64,000 nucleotides of DNA from positions 1 through 64,000 of the forward strand of contig DASUGD010000031.1 in NCBI GenBank assembly GCA_036274195.1, written 5' to 3'. Position numbers and translations under genes: made by a program. This document shows, piece after piece, positions 44,543 to 53,362 of the stretch. The notes beneath the pieces were generated by a model. It did not search any database. It had not been told where the DNA came from and saw nothing but the letters and a program-made list of their open reading frames with translations. The stretch's first letter is position 1; each line of letters begins with the position of its first letter. Source of the stretch: JAJKIV01 sp036274195. Its GTDB lineage: Bacteria; Gemmatimonadota; Gemmatimonadetes; Gemmatimonadales; Gemmatimonadaceae.

Positions 44543-45502
44543 GTGCGGTCGCTAGCGGGACGCCGCGTGATGATCACTGGCGCGGCCGGGTTTCTCGGGT
44601 CGCACCTCGTGCCGCGCCTGATCGACGAGGGCGCCGAGGTCTGCGTCCTCGATCAGCCTAACGCGCGACGATGGAGCCTGCTCGAGGGCACGGACCTCGC
44701 GGGGATGGTCCGGGCCGACGTCAGAACGCTCGCCGAGCCGGTCCATGACGCCGTCCTCGGGGACATCGACGTGATCTTTCACCTGGCGGCCGTCGGCGTG
44801 ACGGGCGACGTGGGTGACGTCCGTCAGCTCGTGTCCGGGAACGTCGACGGCACACTCGCCGTCCTGCTTGCCGCCCGGCGACTGGGGAGTCGATTGGTGT
44901 ACTGCGGCTCGTGCTTCGAGTATGGGGCCGGCGAGCAGTGGACGGAGGATGCACTTCCGGCGCCGACCACCGAGTACGGCGCTGCCAAGGCGGCGGGCTG
45001 GCTGTTGGCGAATGCGTTCGCGCGCCGAACCGGGCTCGAGGTGGTGTCACTGCGCCCGTTCACGATGTACGGGCCCATGGAGCCCCCCGGTCGTCTCGTT
45101 CCGTCGGTCGTTAGGCACGCGCTGGCCGGCCGCGCCATCGACCTCACACCCGGCGACCAGATGCGCGACTTCGTTTTTGTCGACGATGCCGCGGATGCGT
45201 TCGTCGCGGCGGCCACGACGGACGCGGCCGTCGGCGGGACGTTCAACATCTGTTCGGGCCGGGCGGTTACCGTTCGGCAGATCGTCAGCCACGTCCTGGA
45301 GTGCACCGGCAGCCGCTCCGAGCCCCGCTTTGGTGCGCTGTCGTACCGGCCGACGGAGCTCGCGGTGCTGTCGGGCGATCCCACTCGGGCCGCCCAGGTG
45401 CTCGGCTGGCGCGCACGAGTCTCGCTGGAAGACGGATTGACCCGCACGATCGCATGGTTCCGCTCGGCCGGCGCCGAATTCCCGGAATACCAACTCCAGT
45501 GA
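44543..45502 (+). CDS. NAD-dependent epimerase/reductase (SDR), probable CDP-deoxyhexose tailoring enzyme
   Basis: 319 residues. Rossmann motif MITGAAGFLGSHLVPRL, HLAAVGVTG, and YGAAK as the Y-x-x-x-K pair. The position between rfbG and rfbH suggests the final 4-ketoreductase or epimerase step, as RfbJ (abequose) or RfbS (paratose) do, but the sequence alone does not tell which product forms. GTG 44543 is used; GTG 44567 or ATG 44570 would cut into the first beta strand. Confidence 0.75.
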   Translation: MRSLAGRRVMITGAAGFLGSHLVPRLIDEGAEVCVLDQPNARRWSLLEGTDLAGMVRADVRTLAEPVHDAVLGDIDVIFHLAAVGVTGDVGDVRQLVSGNVDGTLAVLLAARRLGSRLVYCGSCFEYGAGEQWTEDALPAPTTEYGAAKAAGWLLANAFARRTGLEVVSLRPFTMYGPMEPPGRLVPSVVRHALAGRAIDLTPGDQMRDFVFVDDAADAFVAAATTDAAVGGTFNICSGRAVTVRQIVSHVLECTGSRSEPRFGALSYRPTELAVLSGDPTRAAQVLGWRARVSLEDGLTRTIAWFRSAGAEFPEYQLQ

Positions 45503-45520
45503 ACGATCCCCGACCATCGC

Positions 45521-46852
45521 ATGTCGTCGCCTGACGAGCTTCGAGCCCGAGCACGCGCGCTCGCGGCGGAGTATTACGAAGCCGCCCTGCGCCAGCCGGC
45601 GTTCGTTCCCGGGGAGACCTGGGTGCCGGTCTCCGGGCGCGTGTTCGATGCCACGGAGCTCCAGTTCCTCATCGACGCATCGCTCGACTTCTGGCTCACG
45701 ACCGGACGTTTCGCGTCACAGTTCGAGCGCGAGTTCGCGCGTGCAGTCGGCGTTCGCCACGCGATCCTCTGCAACTCCGGCTCGTCGGCGAATCTTCTCG
45801 CGACCAGCGCGCTGACATCATGGAAGCTTGGCGACCGTCAGCTCCAGCCCGGCGACGAGATCATCACCGTCGCCGCCGGGTTCCCCACGACCGTCAACCC
45901 CGCGATCCAGCACGGGCTCGTGCCGGTGTTTCTCGATGTCGATCTCGGGACGTACGACATCGATGCGACCCGGCTCGAAGAATCGATCTCGCCGCGAACT
46001 CGCGCGATCATCCTCGCCCACACCTTGGGTAACCCGTTCAACCTCGATGCCGTCATGGCCGTCGCGAAGCGGCACGGGCTCTGGGTCGTCGAGGACAGCT
46101 GTGACGCGCTGGGATCGACCTATCGAGGAAAACACGTCGGAACGTTCGGCGACCTGGCGACGGTCAGCTTCTATCCGGCCCACCATATCACCATGGGGGA
46201 GGGCGGCTGCGTCCTCACGAACGCGCCGAAGATGAAGACCATCCTCGAGTCGTTCCGCGACTGGGGGCGCGATTGCTGGTGCGAGCCGGGCAAGGAGAAC
46301 ACCTGCGGCAAGCGGTTCGACTGGCAGCTCGGCGAGCTGCCGCATGGCTACGACCACAAGTACATCTACTCGCACATCGGCTACAACCTGAAGGCGACCG
46401 ACATGCAAGCCGCTGTCGGTGTCGCGCAACTCCAGAAGTTACCGCAGTTCATCGAGCGGCGTCGCCACAACTGGCGTCGTTTGTACGAGGGACTGCACGA
46501 GCTCTCGCACTTGTTCGTCATGCCGCGCGCGACGGAGCACAGCGATCCGAGCTGGTTTGGCTTCGCCCTCACCGTTCGCCCAGACGCGCCGTTCACGCGG
46601 CGAGAGCTGGTGCAGTGGCTCGACGCGCGACGCATCGCGACGCGCCAGCTCTTCGCCGGGAACCTGCTCCGCCAGCCGGCCTACCGTGATCTCCCGCATC
46701 GCGTCGTCGGCGATCTCACCAACACGGACATCGTTATGCAGGGGACGTTCTGGCTGGGCGTGTACCCCGGCATCTCGGACGTCATGGTCGACTACATCGT
46801 CGACAGCCTTCGCCTGTTCTGCACGCAAACCCTGGACGGCGTGGCACGTTGA
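45521..46852 (+). CDS. rfbH: CDP-4-keto-6-deoxyglucose 3-dehydratase (DegT family, RfbH)
   Basis: 443 residues, usual length. This is the E1 enzyme that removes the C3 hydroxyl using PMP and an iron-sulphur centre. The diagnostic SFYPAHHITMGEGG places His (221/222) where aminotransferases of the fold have the PLP-binding Lys. D191 in EDSCDALG contacts the cofactor ring nitrogen. The [2Fe-2S] Cys pattern C-x-C-x7-C is seen at 252, 254 and 262 (DCWCEPGKENTC). Its electron donor RfbI/E3 is not encoded in this window. ATG 45521 has no obvious Shine-Dalgarno. Confidence 0.93.
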   Translation: MSSPDELRARARALAAEYYEAALRQPAFVPGETWVPVSGRVFDATELQFLIDASLDFWLTTGRFASQFEREFARAVGVRHAILCNSGSSANLLATSALTSWKLGDRQLQPGDEIITVAAGFPTTVNPAIQHGLVPVFLDVDLGTYDIDATRLEESISPRTRAIILAHTLGNPFNLDAVMAVAKRHGLWVVEDSCDALGSTYRGKHVGTFGDLATVSFYPAHHITMGEGGCVLTNAPKMKTILESFRDWGRDCWCEPGKENTCGKRFDWQLGELPHGYDHKYIYSHIGYNLKATDMQAAVGVAQLQKLPQFIERRRHNWRRLYEGLHELSHLFVMPRATEHSDPSWFGFALTVRPDAPFTRRELVQWLDARRIATRQLFAGNLLRQPAYRDLPHRVVGDLTNTDIVMQGTFWLGVYPGISDVMVDYIVDSLRLFCTQTLDGVAR

Positions 46853-46904
46853 TCTCGCCGCCAGGCGTCGCCTCGCCTGCATTCCTGACTCGATACTGGT
46901 TCTG

Positions 46905-48017
46905 ATGACTCCTCTGTTTCGTGTAGTCGTTGTCGGCCTCGGCAACGCTGGTCATACGCTGCATCTGCCGGCGCTGGCTGGCATGTCGAACGTTCAGGTC
47001 GTCGGCGCGTGCGACATAGACGCGGGGCGGCGTGATCGTGCGGCCAGCACGTGGAAAGTCCCGGTCTTCGACGACTTCGATACAATGCTCGCGCGGGCGA
47101 ATCCCGACGTGGCCATCATCGGCACGCCGCCTGATTCGCATGCGAGCTACTGTCTCAAGAGCTTCGCCGCCGGCGCCCACGTGATCTGCGAGAAGCCGTT
47201 CGTCTCGTCGCTCGACGAGGCGGATCGCGTGAATGCCGCCGCGGAAGCGGCGGGGAAGCGGCTCGCGCTGAATCACGAGTTTCGCGAGATGCCGATCTTC
47301 CGAGCGCTGAGGGACGCCGCGGCGCCGAACGACATCGTGTTCGCCCAGGTCTGGCAGCTCATGGATCTCCCGCCGTGGGCCGAACCAGGATGGCGAGGGA
47401 AGATGCTGCAGCGAACGCTGTACGAGGCAGGCGTCCACCTGGTCGATTTCCTGATGGCGCTGTTCGGCGAGAAGCCGCGCGCGGTCTCCGGGACAGTGTC
47501 CACCTGCGGGGTGCGCGAAGGCGATACGGACGCCGTGGCGCTCGTGACGCTCGAGTTCTCGCGCGGGCGTTTGGCGCAGGTCGTTCAGAACCGGCTCTGC
47601 AAGGGAGAAACACAATACTTCGAGGTTCGCGCCGAAACGTCGAGTGCATCGCTTCGTGCGTCGTTCGGCGGGCGCGCGCGGGTGACTGCCGGCCTTCATC
47701 GGAGCACGCGCCCCCATGTCCGTGTCGATTACGGCGTTTCGGGCATGGCGTGGCGCGAGGTCGGCAACACACGCACGTTATTGGCGAGAAACCCGAAGGA
47801 GCCGGGGATGATCGCCACGCGGTTCGTGTTCGAGAAGACGCTCGACGCCTTTCGCACCGGCGGTGCACCGCCGGCGTCGGGTCAGGATGCGCGCGACGTG
47901 CTGGAGGTCATCGCCGCGTGCTACCATGCCGCGGCGACCGGTCGCCGCGTTAGGCTCGAGGGGACGACGCCACCCGAGCTGGCGACCATGCGGATGGGTG
48001 CCAACCCCGCGGCATGA
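46905..48017 (+). CDS. Gfo/Idh/MocA family oxidoreductase
   Basis: 370 residues from ATG 46905. NAD(P)-binding VVVVGLGNAGHTLHLPALAG, the EKPFVSS motif with the conserved Lys, and a long beta-sheet C-terminal domain. It oxidises or reduces a sugar or sugar nucleotide. Just downstream of rfbH, it may act on the dideoxysugar; no direct evidence. It overlaps the next, related gene by ATGA. Confidence 0.85.
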   Translation: MTPLFRVVVVGLGNAGHTLHLPALAGMSNVQVVGACDIDAGRRDRAASTWKVPVFDDFDTMLARANPDVAIIGTPPDSHASYCLKSFAAGAHVICEKPFVSSLDEADRVNAAAEAAGKRLALNHEFREMPIFRALRDAAAPNDIVFAQVWQLMDLPPWAEPGWRGKMLQRTLYEAGVHLVDFLMALFGEKPRAVSGTVSTCGVREGDTDAVALVTLEFSRGRLAQVVQNRLCKGETQYFEVRAETSSASLRASFGGRARVTAGLHRSTRPHVRVDYGVSGMAWREVGNTRTLLARNPKEPGMIATRFVFEKTLDAFRTGGAPPASGQDARDVLEVIAACYHAAATGRRVRLEGTTPPELATMRMGANPAA

Positions 48018-49027
48018 GTGAGCACGCCGGCCCGCGCGCCGCGATCATCGGCGCGGGGCTCATGGGCCGATGGCACGCCGACGCCGTCCGAAGGATCGGT
48101 GGCCAAGTGACCGTGATTGTCGACCCGGACGACACGGCGCGCGACGCGCTCGGACGTCGCCATCCCGAGGCCCGACTCGTCGCAGAGCTCGATGCATCGT
48201 TGCTCGCCCGCCACGCGACCGCCGCGCACGTGTGCACTCCGCTTCCCACCCATGGCGACATCGTGAGCTCGGCCATCCAGGCGGGGCTGCACACGCTCGT
48301 GGAGAAGCCGTTCGCGAGGAACGCCGCCGAAACGACAGATCTCCTCGAGTTGGCGCAGCAACGTCGTGTGATCACATGTCCGGTTCACCAATTCGTTTTC
48401 CAGGAAGGTGTGCGCCAGATCACAGAGTGGCTGCCTTCACTGGGGCGCATTCAGCGCGTGGAATTCTCCACGTGCTCCGCCGGAGCTCCTACCACGGACC
48501 CCGTGAGCCTCGACTGGCTCGTCGCCGAGATTCTTCCGCATCCGCTTTCGCTCGTATCGGCGCTGCTTGGCTTGCCACTGGCGTCTTCCAGCTGGCAGGT
48601 CGTCCACCCGATTCCAGGCGAGCTTCGGGCGATCACGACCGTTGCCGGTGCCATCGTGAGTATCGCGATCTCCGCCCACAGCCGTCCGACCGAGAACGTG
48701 TTGCGCGTGCTCGGCAGTGCAGGCTCGGCGACGGCGGACTTGTTCCACGGCTTTGCCGTTAGGCGCAACGGAGCTGTGTCGCGGCGAACGAAGATCACTC
48801 AGCCGTTCATCGTTGCGGGAAAGACGTTCGCCAGCGCGACGATCAACGTTGCGCGGCGTACGCTGCAGCGTGAGTTCGCCTATCCGGGGCTGCGGGAGCT
48901 CGTACAGCAGTTCTATTCAGCGACGCGCGGTGAGCGCCCGACGCCACTCTCACCGGCAAGCATTGCCGATGTGGCGTGCGCGCGCGATCGAATCCTCGCA
49001 CCGCTCAGCAGTACTCCGGCAGACTGA
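48014..49027 (+). CDS. Gfo/Idh/MocA family oxidoreductase
   Basis: 337 residues. AAIIGAGLMGRWHADAVRR is the Rossmann loop and VEKPFARN the conserved Lys motif. It is only distantly similar to its upstream neighbour, so the pair may do sequential redox steps (for example at C3/C4) or form a heteromer. It closes the operon that starts at 39319. A CGTTAGGC octamer lies at 48757-48764 within it. Confidence 0.84.
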   Translation: MSEHAGPRAAIIGAGLMGRWHADAVRRIGGQVTVIVDPDDTARDALGRRHPEARLVAELDASLLARHATAAHVCTPLPTHGDIVSSAIQAGLHTLVEKPFARNAAETTDLLELAQQRRVITCPVHQFVFQEGVRQITEWLPSLGRIQRVEFSTCSAGAPTTDPVSLDWLVAEILPHPLSLVSALLGLPLASSSWQVVHPIPGELRAITTVAGAIVSIAISAHSRPTENVLRVLGSAGSATADLFHGFAVRRNGAVSRRTKITQPFIVAGKTFASATINVARRTLQREFAYPGLRELVQQFYSATRGERPTPLSPASIADVACARDRILAPLSSTPAD

Positions 49028-49430
49028 TCGCTGACGTGCGGTAGGTCGCAGCACGCGCGGGGCACCGCAGCGTGTCCCCCACATCATATGCAGGACGCAC
49101 GCGACAGCGTGCCACCGGGCAGGCTGGCGGATACGCGCGCGTCGAGTGCGAAATGACCGCGTGTAGGCCCCCGAATCGGGTGGATCTAACCGTCCGGATG
49201 ACCGAGAACGTCGAGAATCTTTTCAGTCGATGGACGCCAATGCGTCCGAGACAACTCGGAACGCTTTGTGCCACAGGTCACGCCGATTCGTGGCGTCTCC
49301 GCGTCAAAGGGAGGTCACACAGAGCAGTACCTCGGTCACTCACGCAGCATGTCACGGTCATGCGACGCGCTGGGGGACGTTCTCTTCAACGCATTCTGGT
49401 TGTAGGCACCACTAACACAAGGGAGAAGAA
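49028..49430. other. Intergenic region before lipoprotein gene
   Basis: About 400 bases. I see no gene, tRNA or known riboswitch. It has a moderately lower GC content in 49180-49430 and ends with the ribosome-binding site AAGGGAG before ATG 49431. A long leader for the downstream gene is possible. Confidence 0.4.
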
Positions 49431-50309
49431 ATGCGCATGAACCGGAAGGCGGCGCTCGCGGCGGGCGCCTCGTTAGGAGTCGCGTTTGTTGTGGCGTGCT
49501 CGGACTCGGCGACGGGACCGAAGACGTCCAGCCCGGGCGCGGTGAACTTCGATGCCGCCGGGACCGCAGTGAATCCTACGCCAGTCCCGAGCGAGTTCCG
49601 CGTTTGTAAGGATGGGAACACGCCGGGAATGTTCATCGTTTCGACGTCTCCGGCCGGTGGCGGTTATGGCGACAACCACACGGCGCTTTCGGCCGTGACG
49701 ATCCAGCCGGGCGAGTGCGTGGTGGTTGCCGAGGATGACGCGCCGTCGGGCTCAGGCTCCGATGTAACAGTCACCGAAAGCCCGGCGACCAACCTGACTG
49801 GAATCGCAGGCGTGCGGATCAGCACGGTGGCCGGAATCACGACGATCGACAATCCGACGAACCCATTTACCGATTTCATCAACTCGATCCACGGCGTTCG
49901 TCTGACCTTCACGAATGAAGCGGTATCCTCGGGGTGCACGTTCACGCAGGGCTACTACAAGAACCACGAGTCGTACGTGCAGAAGATCCTCGGGCCGAAC
50001 GGCACGCTGAACATTGGGACGATCGCAAATCCGTTCCTCCTGACCGCCGCGCAGATCGATGCGAATCTCGAGACCCCGCCCAAGAAGGGTGACGCGTTCT
50101 ACATTCTGACCCACCAGCTCATCACCGCGGAACTCAACATCCTCGGTGGCGGTTCCGCTCCGCCGGCGGTTCAGCAGGCGATCGCTGACGGGAACGCGCT
50201 GCTCGCCGACAAGGTGATCACGGCTGACGAACGCGATCAGGCCATCGCGATCGCTGCGATCCTCGACGACTACAACAACGGGCTCACCGGCCCGGGCCAC
50301 TGCGGCTGA
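49431..50309 (+). CDS. Secreted lipoprotein with TQGYYKNH-type domain
   Basis: 292 residues. The signal peptide has lipobox VVAC at about residues 19-22. The C-terminal third starts CTFTQGYYKNHESYV and ends ILDDYNNGLTGPGHCG, a repeated motif (T-Q-G-Y-[WY]-K-N-H) seen in many exported proteins of unknown function from soil bacteria. A beta-rich middle part precedes it. The gene stands alone, with its own ribosome-binding site (AAGGGAG) and a strong terminator. It is likely surface-exposed; the role is unknown. The lower-frequency codon TTA appears within the CGTTAGGA variant octamer at 49471. Confidence 0.82.
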   Translation: MRMNRKAALAAGASLGVAFVVACSDSATGPKTSSPGAVNFDAAGTAVNPTPVPSEFRVCKDGNTPGMFIVSTSPAGGGYGDNHTALSAVTIQPGECVVVAEDDAPSGSGSDVTVTESPATNLTGIAGVRISTVAGITTIDNPTNPFTDFINSIHGVRLTFTNEAVSSGCTFTQGYYKNHESYVQKILGPNGTLNIGTIANPFLLTAAQIDANLETPPKKGDAFYILTHQLITAELNILGGGSAPPAVQQAIADGNALLADKVITADERDQAIAIAAILDDYNNGLTGPGHCG

Positions 50310-50339
50310 GGGCTTGCTCGAAACTTCCGAGCTCAATGA

Positions 50340-50371
50340 GCGGGGCGGCGAAAGCCGCCCCGCTTCTTTCT
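50340..50371 (+). terminator. Rho-independent terminator
   Basis: Perfect 10-bp stem GCGGGGCGGC / GCCGCCCCGC with a GAAA loop (50350-50353), followed by TTCTTTCT. It ends the lipoprotein gene at 49431-50309. Confidence 0.88.
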
Positions 50372-50396
50372 GCGCAACGGCGCGGCCTCGAGCACC

Positions 50397-51017
50397 TCAG
50401 ACGTTGCCACGCAGACGGATCCGCGCGATGCGCAACCAGGAGGTCGTTACGGACAACACGACCAGCAGCACGACGGTTTCCCAGCGCCGCTTTTCGATGA
50501 ATTGATAAGTCACCGCGTGCAGCAGGGTCAGCACGAGGCACCATGCGACGAGCGCATGCAGCGATCGCCACCGGCCAGTTCCGAGACGCCTCAGCGACGC
50601 GTCGTTCGATGTGGCGAGGAGCACGACGAAAATGAGGGCGGCAGCCAGGCCGGTGTAGTTTGCGGCCCCGAAGGGGTCAATACGCGGCAGCAGGGCGCCT
50701 TTGACGGGGTGCACGAAGTACTCCCACATCTTGCCGCGCAGATGCACCTGCAGGCCAACGACGACGTGAACGATCGCCATCAGCGCGCTCCAGATCCCGA
50801 AATCCCGACGGAGGTCGGTGCTGACGGGGTAGCGGCGGCCTCTCAGCGCGGCATACGGGCCGAACGCAATCGTGACAATGAAGAGAGCCAGCGCGACGTA
50901 CGCGGTCGCCATGCTCGCGCGAAACACCGGGTCGTCCGATTCGATCGCCGCGAACACTGCCCACGTGGTGGCCAGGCTGGCGGCGCCTAACGCCACATGA
51001 TTGCGCACGCGGCGCAT
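50397..51017 (-). CDS. Ferric reductase-like transmembrane protein
   Basis: About 206 residues with six hydrophobic segments. Conserved His residues sit in the middle of helices, in MAIVHVVVGLQVHLRG and LHALVAWCLVLTLLHAVTYQF, as in haem-binding ferric-reductase-like domains (MsrQ, NOX, FRE families). The redox partner (MsrP-like) is not nearby. The start is uncertain: the frame is open to a TTG at 51062, but ATG 51017 is more likely because the region beyond is part of the neighbouring terminator hairpin. Function here is not evident; unrelated to the polysaccharide genes on present evidence. Confidence 0.72.
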   Translation of the reverse strand: MRRVRNHVALGAASLATTWAVFAAIESDDPVFRASMATAYVALALFIVTIAFGPYAALRGRRYPVSTDLRRDFGIWSALMAIVHVVVGLQVHLRGKMWEYFVHPVKGALLPRIDPFGAANYTGLAAALIFVVLLATSNDASLRRLGTGRWRSLHALVAWCLVLTLLHAVTYQFIEKRRWETVVLLVVLSVTTSWLRIARIRLRGNV

Positions 51018-51054
51018 GCGGCGGGTCAGAGTCGCTCGAGGGGTCACGGTCCAG

Positions 51055-51095
51055 TGAAACAAGAGGCCCGCACGGTTGCAGACCGTGCGGGCCTC
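51055..51095 (-). terminator. Rho-independent terminator of sugar-transferase operon
   Basis: Perfect 14-bp stem GAGGCCCGCACGGT (51063-51076) and complement (51082-51095), loop TGCAG. Read on the minus strand it is followed by TTGTTTC, a modest T tract. It ends the operon 52838-51126. Confidence 0.85.
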
Positions 51096-51125
51096 ATAAG
51101 CTAATCGCTGTCTCTCAACCCTGGC

Positions 51126-51944
51126 TCACCAGCCGCGTACCTTGAGCACCATGGTCGGGACTGTCTTCGCCATGATCAAGAGATCCTCGGCGAGGCTCTG
51201 GCGACGAAGGTACTCGAGATCGTAACGGACCTTCGCGCGCACGTCATCGAGACACGAGTCGTAGCTCAGGTTGATCTGCGCGAGCCCGGTGATGCCCGGC
51301 TTCACGCGTTGACGAAGCGGATATTCCCGAATGTCTTCGCGCAAACGCGCGACGATGCTCGGACGCTCCGGCCGCGGACCGACAATGTTCATGTCGCCCT
51401 TGACGACGTTGATGAGCTGCGGCCATTCGTCCACGCGGAACTTGCGAAGGAAACGGCCGAGCGGCGTGACACGCGGGTCGTTCACCGTGGCCCAGACCGC
51501 GCCGGACTTGCCTTCGGCGTTCACGTACATCGACCGGAATTTGTAGATCGTGAACGCGGCCCCGCCGAGGTCCTGAAGCCGGCGCTCCCGGATCGCGAGC
51601 TCGCGTCGTCCGCGGCGGTCGATACCCACACGCGTCTGGGTGTAGAAGATCGGTCCACGGGACGTGAGCTTGATCGCGATGGCGACCAGCACGAAGAGCG
51701 GCGAGAGCACGGCGAGGGCAATGCCGCCGAGCGCCAGGTTCACCGCGCGGTTCAGTGCCTCCGACCGCTCACGCGGTACCACGTCGACAGCAGATTCGAC
51801 GCTGTCGGCTTCACGAACTGCTTCGATCGCCCGCGTACGCTCGATCGACTTCGCGTCCGCAGGTTCGGGTCTTCGCGAGCGCCGGGTTCCGGTGGCCGGA
51901 ACACGGACGCTGACGTGATCTGCAAGGTGCTGGTAGGACTCCAT
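51126..51944 (-). CDS. Undecaprenyl-phosphate sugar phosphotransferase (monotopic phosphoglycosyltransferase)
   Basis: 272 residues. It has a single N-terminal membrane segment (ALNRAVNLALGGIALAVLSPLFVLVAIAIKL, about residues 63-92) that enters the membrane as a re-entrant helix, then the catalytic core with SRGPIFYTQTRVG, FTIYKFRSMYVNAEGK, DEWPQLINVVKGDMNIVGPRP (Asp-Glu catalytic dyad) and VKPGITGLAQI. It lacks the extra membrane helices of the WbaP/WcaJ long form. The enzyme begins the repeat unit on undecaprenyl phosphate. SD GAGAGG lies 5 bases before the ATG. It is 51 bp from the Wza-like gene in the same operon. Confidence 0.92.
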   Translation of the reverse strand: MESYQHLADHVSVRVPATGTRRSRRPEPADAKSIERTRAIEAVREADSVESAVDVVPRERSEALNRAVNLALGGIALAVLSPLFVLVAIAIKLTSRGPIFYTQTRVGIDRRGRRELAIRERRLQDLGGAAFTIYKFRSMYVNAEGKSGAVWATVNDPRVTPLGRFLRKFRVDEWPQLINVVKGDMNIVGPRPERPSIVARLREDIREYPLRQRVKPGITGLAQINLSYDSCLDDVRAKVRYDLEYLRRQSLAEDLLIMAKTVPTMVLKVRGW

Positions 51945-51995
51945 ATCCTCTCGAAGTTACCGCAGGTTCTTAAATTCTCCTAACGAAACCAAAAA

Positions 51996-52838
51996 TCAAC
52001 GGTTGGTGAGGTACGCCACCGCCCACACGATACCCATGACGCTCGCTGTTATCGCCGCCAACTTCTGCCAGCGGCTGGTGCCCGGCTTCGTCGGAACGTA
52101 GAGCTCATCGCCCGATCGGGCGCCGATGTCACTCATCGTGAGCTCCTTCTGGATGGCCGTCTGGATGCCGCCGCGATGCACCACGGTAGTGGATCCGCGA
52201 CGTAGCTCGATCTTGCCCATCTCGGCGTTTTGCGAAGGGCCACCGGCGTTCATGACAACGTCCGTCACAGGAGTGTCCGTTCGAATCGAGTAGAACCCCG
52301 GTTTGGCTACATCTCCAGTGACCTGCACCCGCAACAACGCCTGAGCGCGTACCGAGGGGTCCCGAATGTACTTGGCTAGCTGGGTTGCCAGATAGCCCTG
52401 AAGTTCGGAATCCAAAATACCGGCAAGCGAAATCTCAGGGAGATTCGGCAACTGCAACTTCTGATCCGACATGACGGTGAACGTGTCGGAGAGGGCGCTG
52501 TCACCCGCAATGAATAGCAGGATGCGGTGTCCGGTCTGGAAATCGCCCTCGGCAAGTCGCTTTCGAATGACCTGTGCTTGCCACAGATACTCGGCGCGCT
52601 TGTTGGCGTTCTTCTCCGTTCGCGCGGCCTTCTCGAAATTCTCGGCGGCCTCGGTGAGCGTTGCCCGTTGTGGACTCACGCTGGCCGGTGTCGGAATGGG
52701 CTTGGCTGGCGCGGTCGATGTCGTTTGCCCGCCTGCGGTGCCGGCAATGATCGGTAACGTCAGGATTCCGAAGAGGACGCCCGCAACCGTGCCTAACCGT
52801 GACGGGCGAATCGAAAGCAGTCGTCGAGTTGAGCTCAT
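51996..52838 (-). CDS. Polysaccharide export protein (Wza-like, SLBB domain)
   Basis: About 280 residues. The export signal MSSTRRLLSIRPSRLG is followed by a hydrophobic segment and a small-residue region. Then comes a Poly_export domain (GHRILLFIAGDSALSDTFTVMSDQKLQLPNLPEISLAG), an SLBB-like beta-grasp (VQVTGDVAKPGFYSIRTDTPVTDVVMNAGG), and a C-terminal helix (ITASVMGIVWAVAYL). It forms or helps form the outer-membrane channel. ATG 52838 or 52850 are both possible starts. A possible sigma-54 site lies just upstream (52863-52879). Confidence 0.85.
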   Translation of the reverse strand: MSSTRRLLSIRPSRLGTVAGVLFGILTLPIIAGTAGGQTTSTAPAKPIPTPASVSPQRATLTEAAENFEKAARTEKNANKRAEYLWQAQVIRKRLAEGDFQTGHRILLFIAGDSALSDTFTVMSDQKLQLPNLPEISLAGILDSELQGYLATQLAKYIRDPSVRAQALLRVQVTGDVAKPGFYSIRTDTPVTDVVMNAGGPSQNAEMGKIELRRGSTTVVHRGGIQTAIQKELTMSDIGARSGDELYVPTKPGTSRWQKLAAITASVMGIVWAVAYLTNR

Positions 52839-52860
52839 GTCGGTATGCATTGCCAGGACC

Positions 52861-52880
52861 CTTTGCAGCCTTCGTGCTAG
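52861..52880 (-). promoter_or_regulatory. Possible sigma-54 promoter for the export operon
   Basis: On the minus strand, TaGCACGaaggcTGCA matches 10 of 12 positions of TGGCACGNNNNTTGCA with the correct spacing, though the first G of the -24 GG is A. It would start transcription about 13 bases before ATG 52838, giving a very short leader. The TGCA of the -12 element is well kept. Confidence 0.35.
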
Positions 52881-52908
52881 TGTTTGGACATTACGTCGAC
52901 GCCGTAAG

Positions 52909-53240
52909 TCACTGCTCCTCACCAAATTGATAGTGTATTCCGAGCAAGATGCCGGCGAACAGCAGCCGAGATTGTCGTGCGTGTACAACAGGGTCTGGCG
53001 GCGTTCCAACAGTTAGTCCAAGCCCCCAAGTCGTAACGGGAGTTGGGCACCCCGGGGGCTCGGCCGGCTGCATGAGCGTCGACGAAGCCAAAACGCCGGA
53101 CAAGCTCGCATGACCAGCAAGTTGCCACCGAACCCGACCTCGAGTTGTGGCCTTGGTAACGCATTTCCATCGAAAGTGTAGCGACCGAACAGCAAAACCA
53201 TCTCGGTCAATACCCTGAAATCACTGTAAGTCGTGCGACG
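52909..53240 (-). pseudogene. Possible remnant of an outer-membrane beta-barrel gene
   Basis: Two minus-strand frames read as adjoining pieces of one protein: TEMVLLFGRYTFDGNALPRP... ending near 53105, and in the next frame down ...SRLLFAGILLGIHYQFGEEQ, ending at a TGA at 52909. The alternating hydrophobic pattern and final aromatic residue of LLGIHYQF are typical of the last strand of an outer-membrane barrel. A frameshift around 53105-53115 and stops upstream near 53245 would break it. It could be coincidence in a 500-base gap; no family match is claimed. Confidence 0.3.
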
Positions 53241-53317
53241 TCAACTGGTTGAAATTCTGCCGCCCAGCTGCACGACTTCTGCAACGACAACGGAGCCTGG
53301 TGAGCTGGGTCACAATG

Positions 53318-53338
53318 CGCAACCGCGCCCCGGTTGCG
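53318..53338. promoter_or_regulatory. Inverted repeat before response-regulator gene
   Basis: CGCAACCG (53318-53325) and CGGTTGCG (53331-53338), spacer CGCCC, 24 bases before ATG 53363. It may be an operator or an RNA hairpin near the ribosome-binding site. Confidence 0.4.
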
Positions 53339-53362
53339 AACCTTCTGTTTCACTGAGAGTGC

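Noticed and set aside
49240..49400. Possible riboswitch before the TQGYYKNH lipoprotein
   Set aside because: Some repeated CGTC/GACG words are present but no known riboswitch core or consistent pairing could be built.
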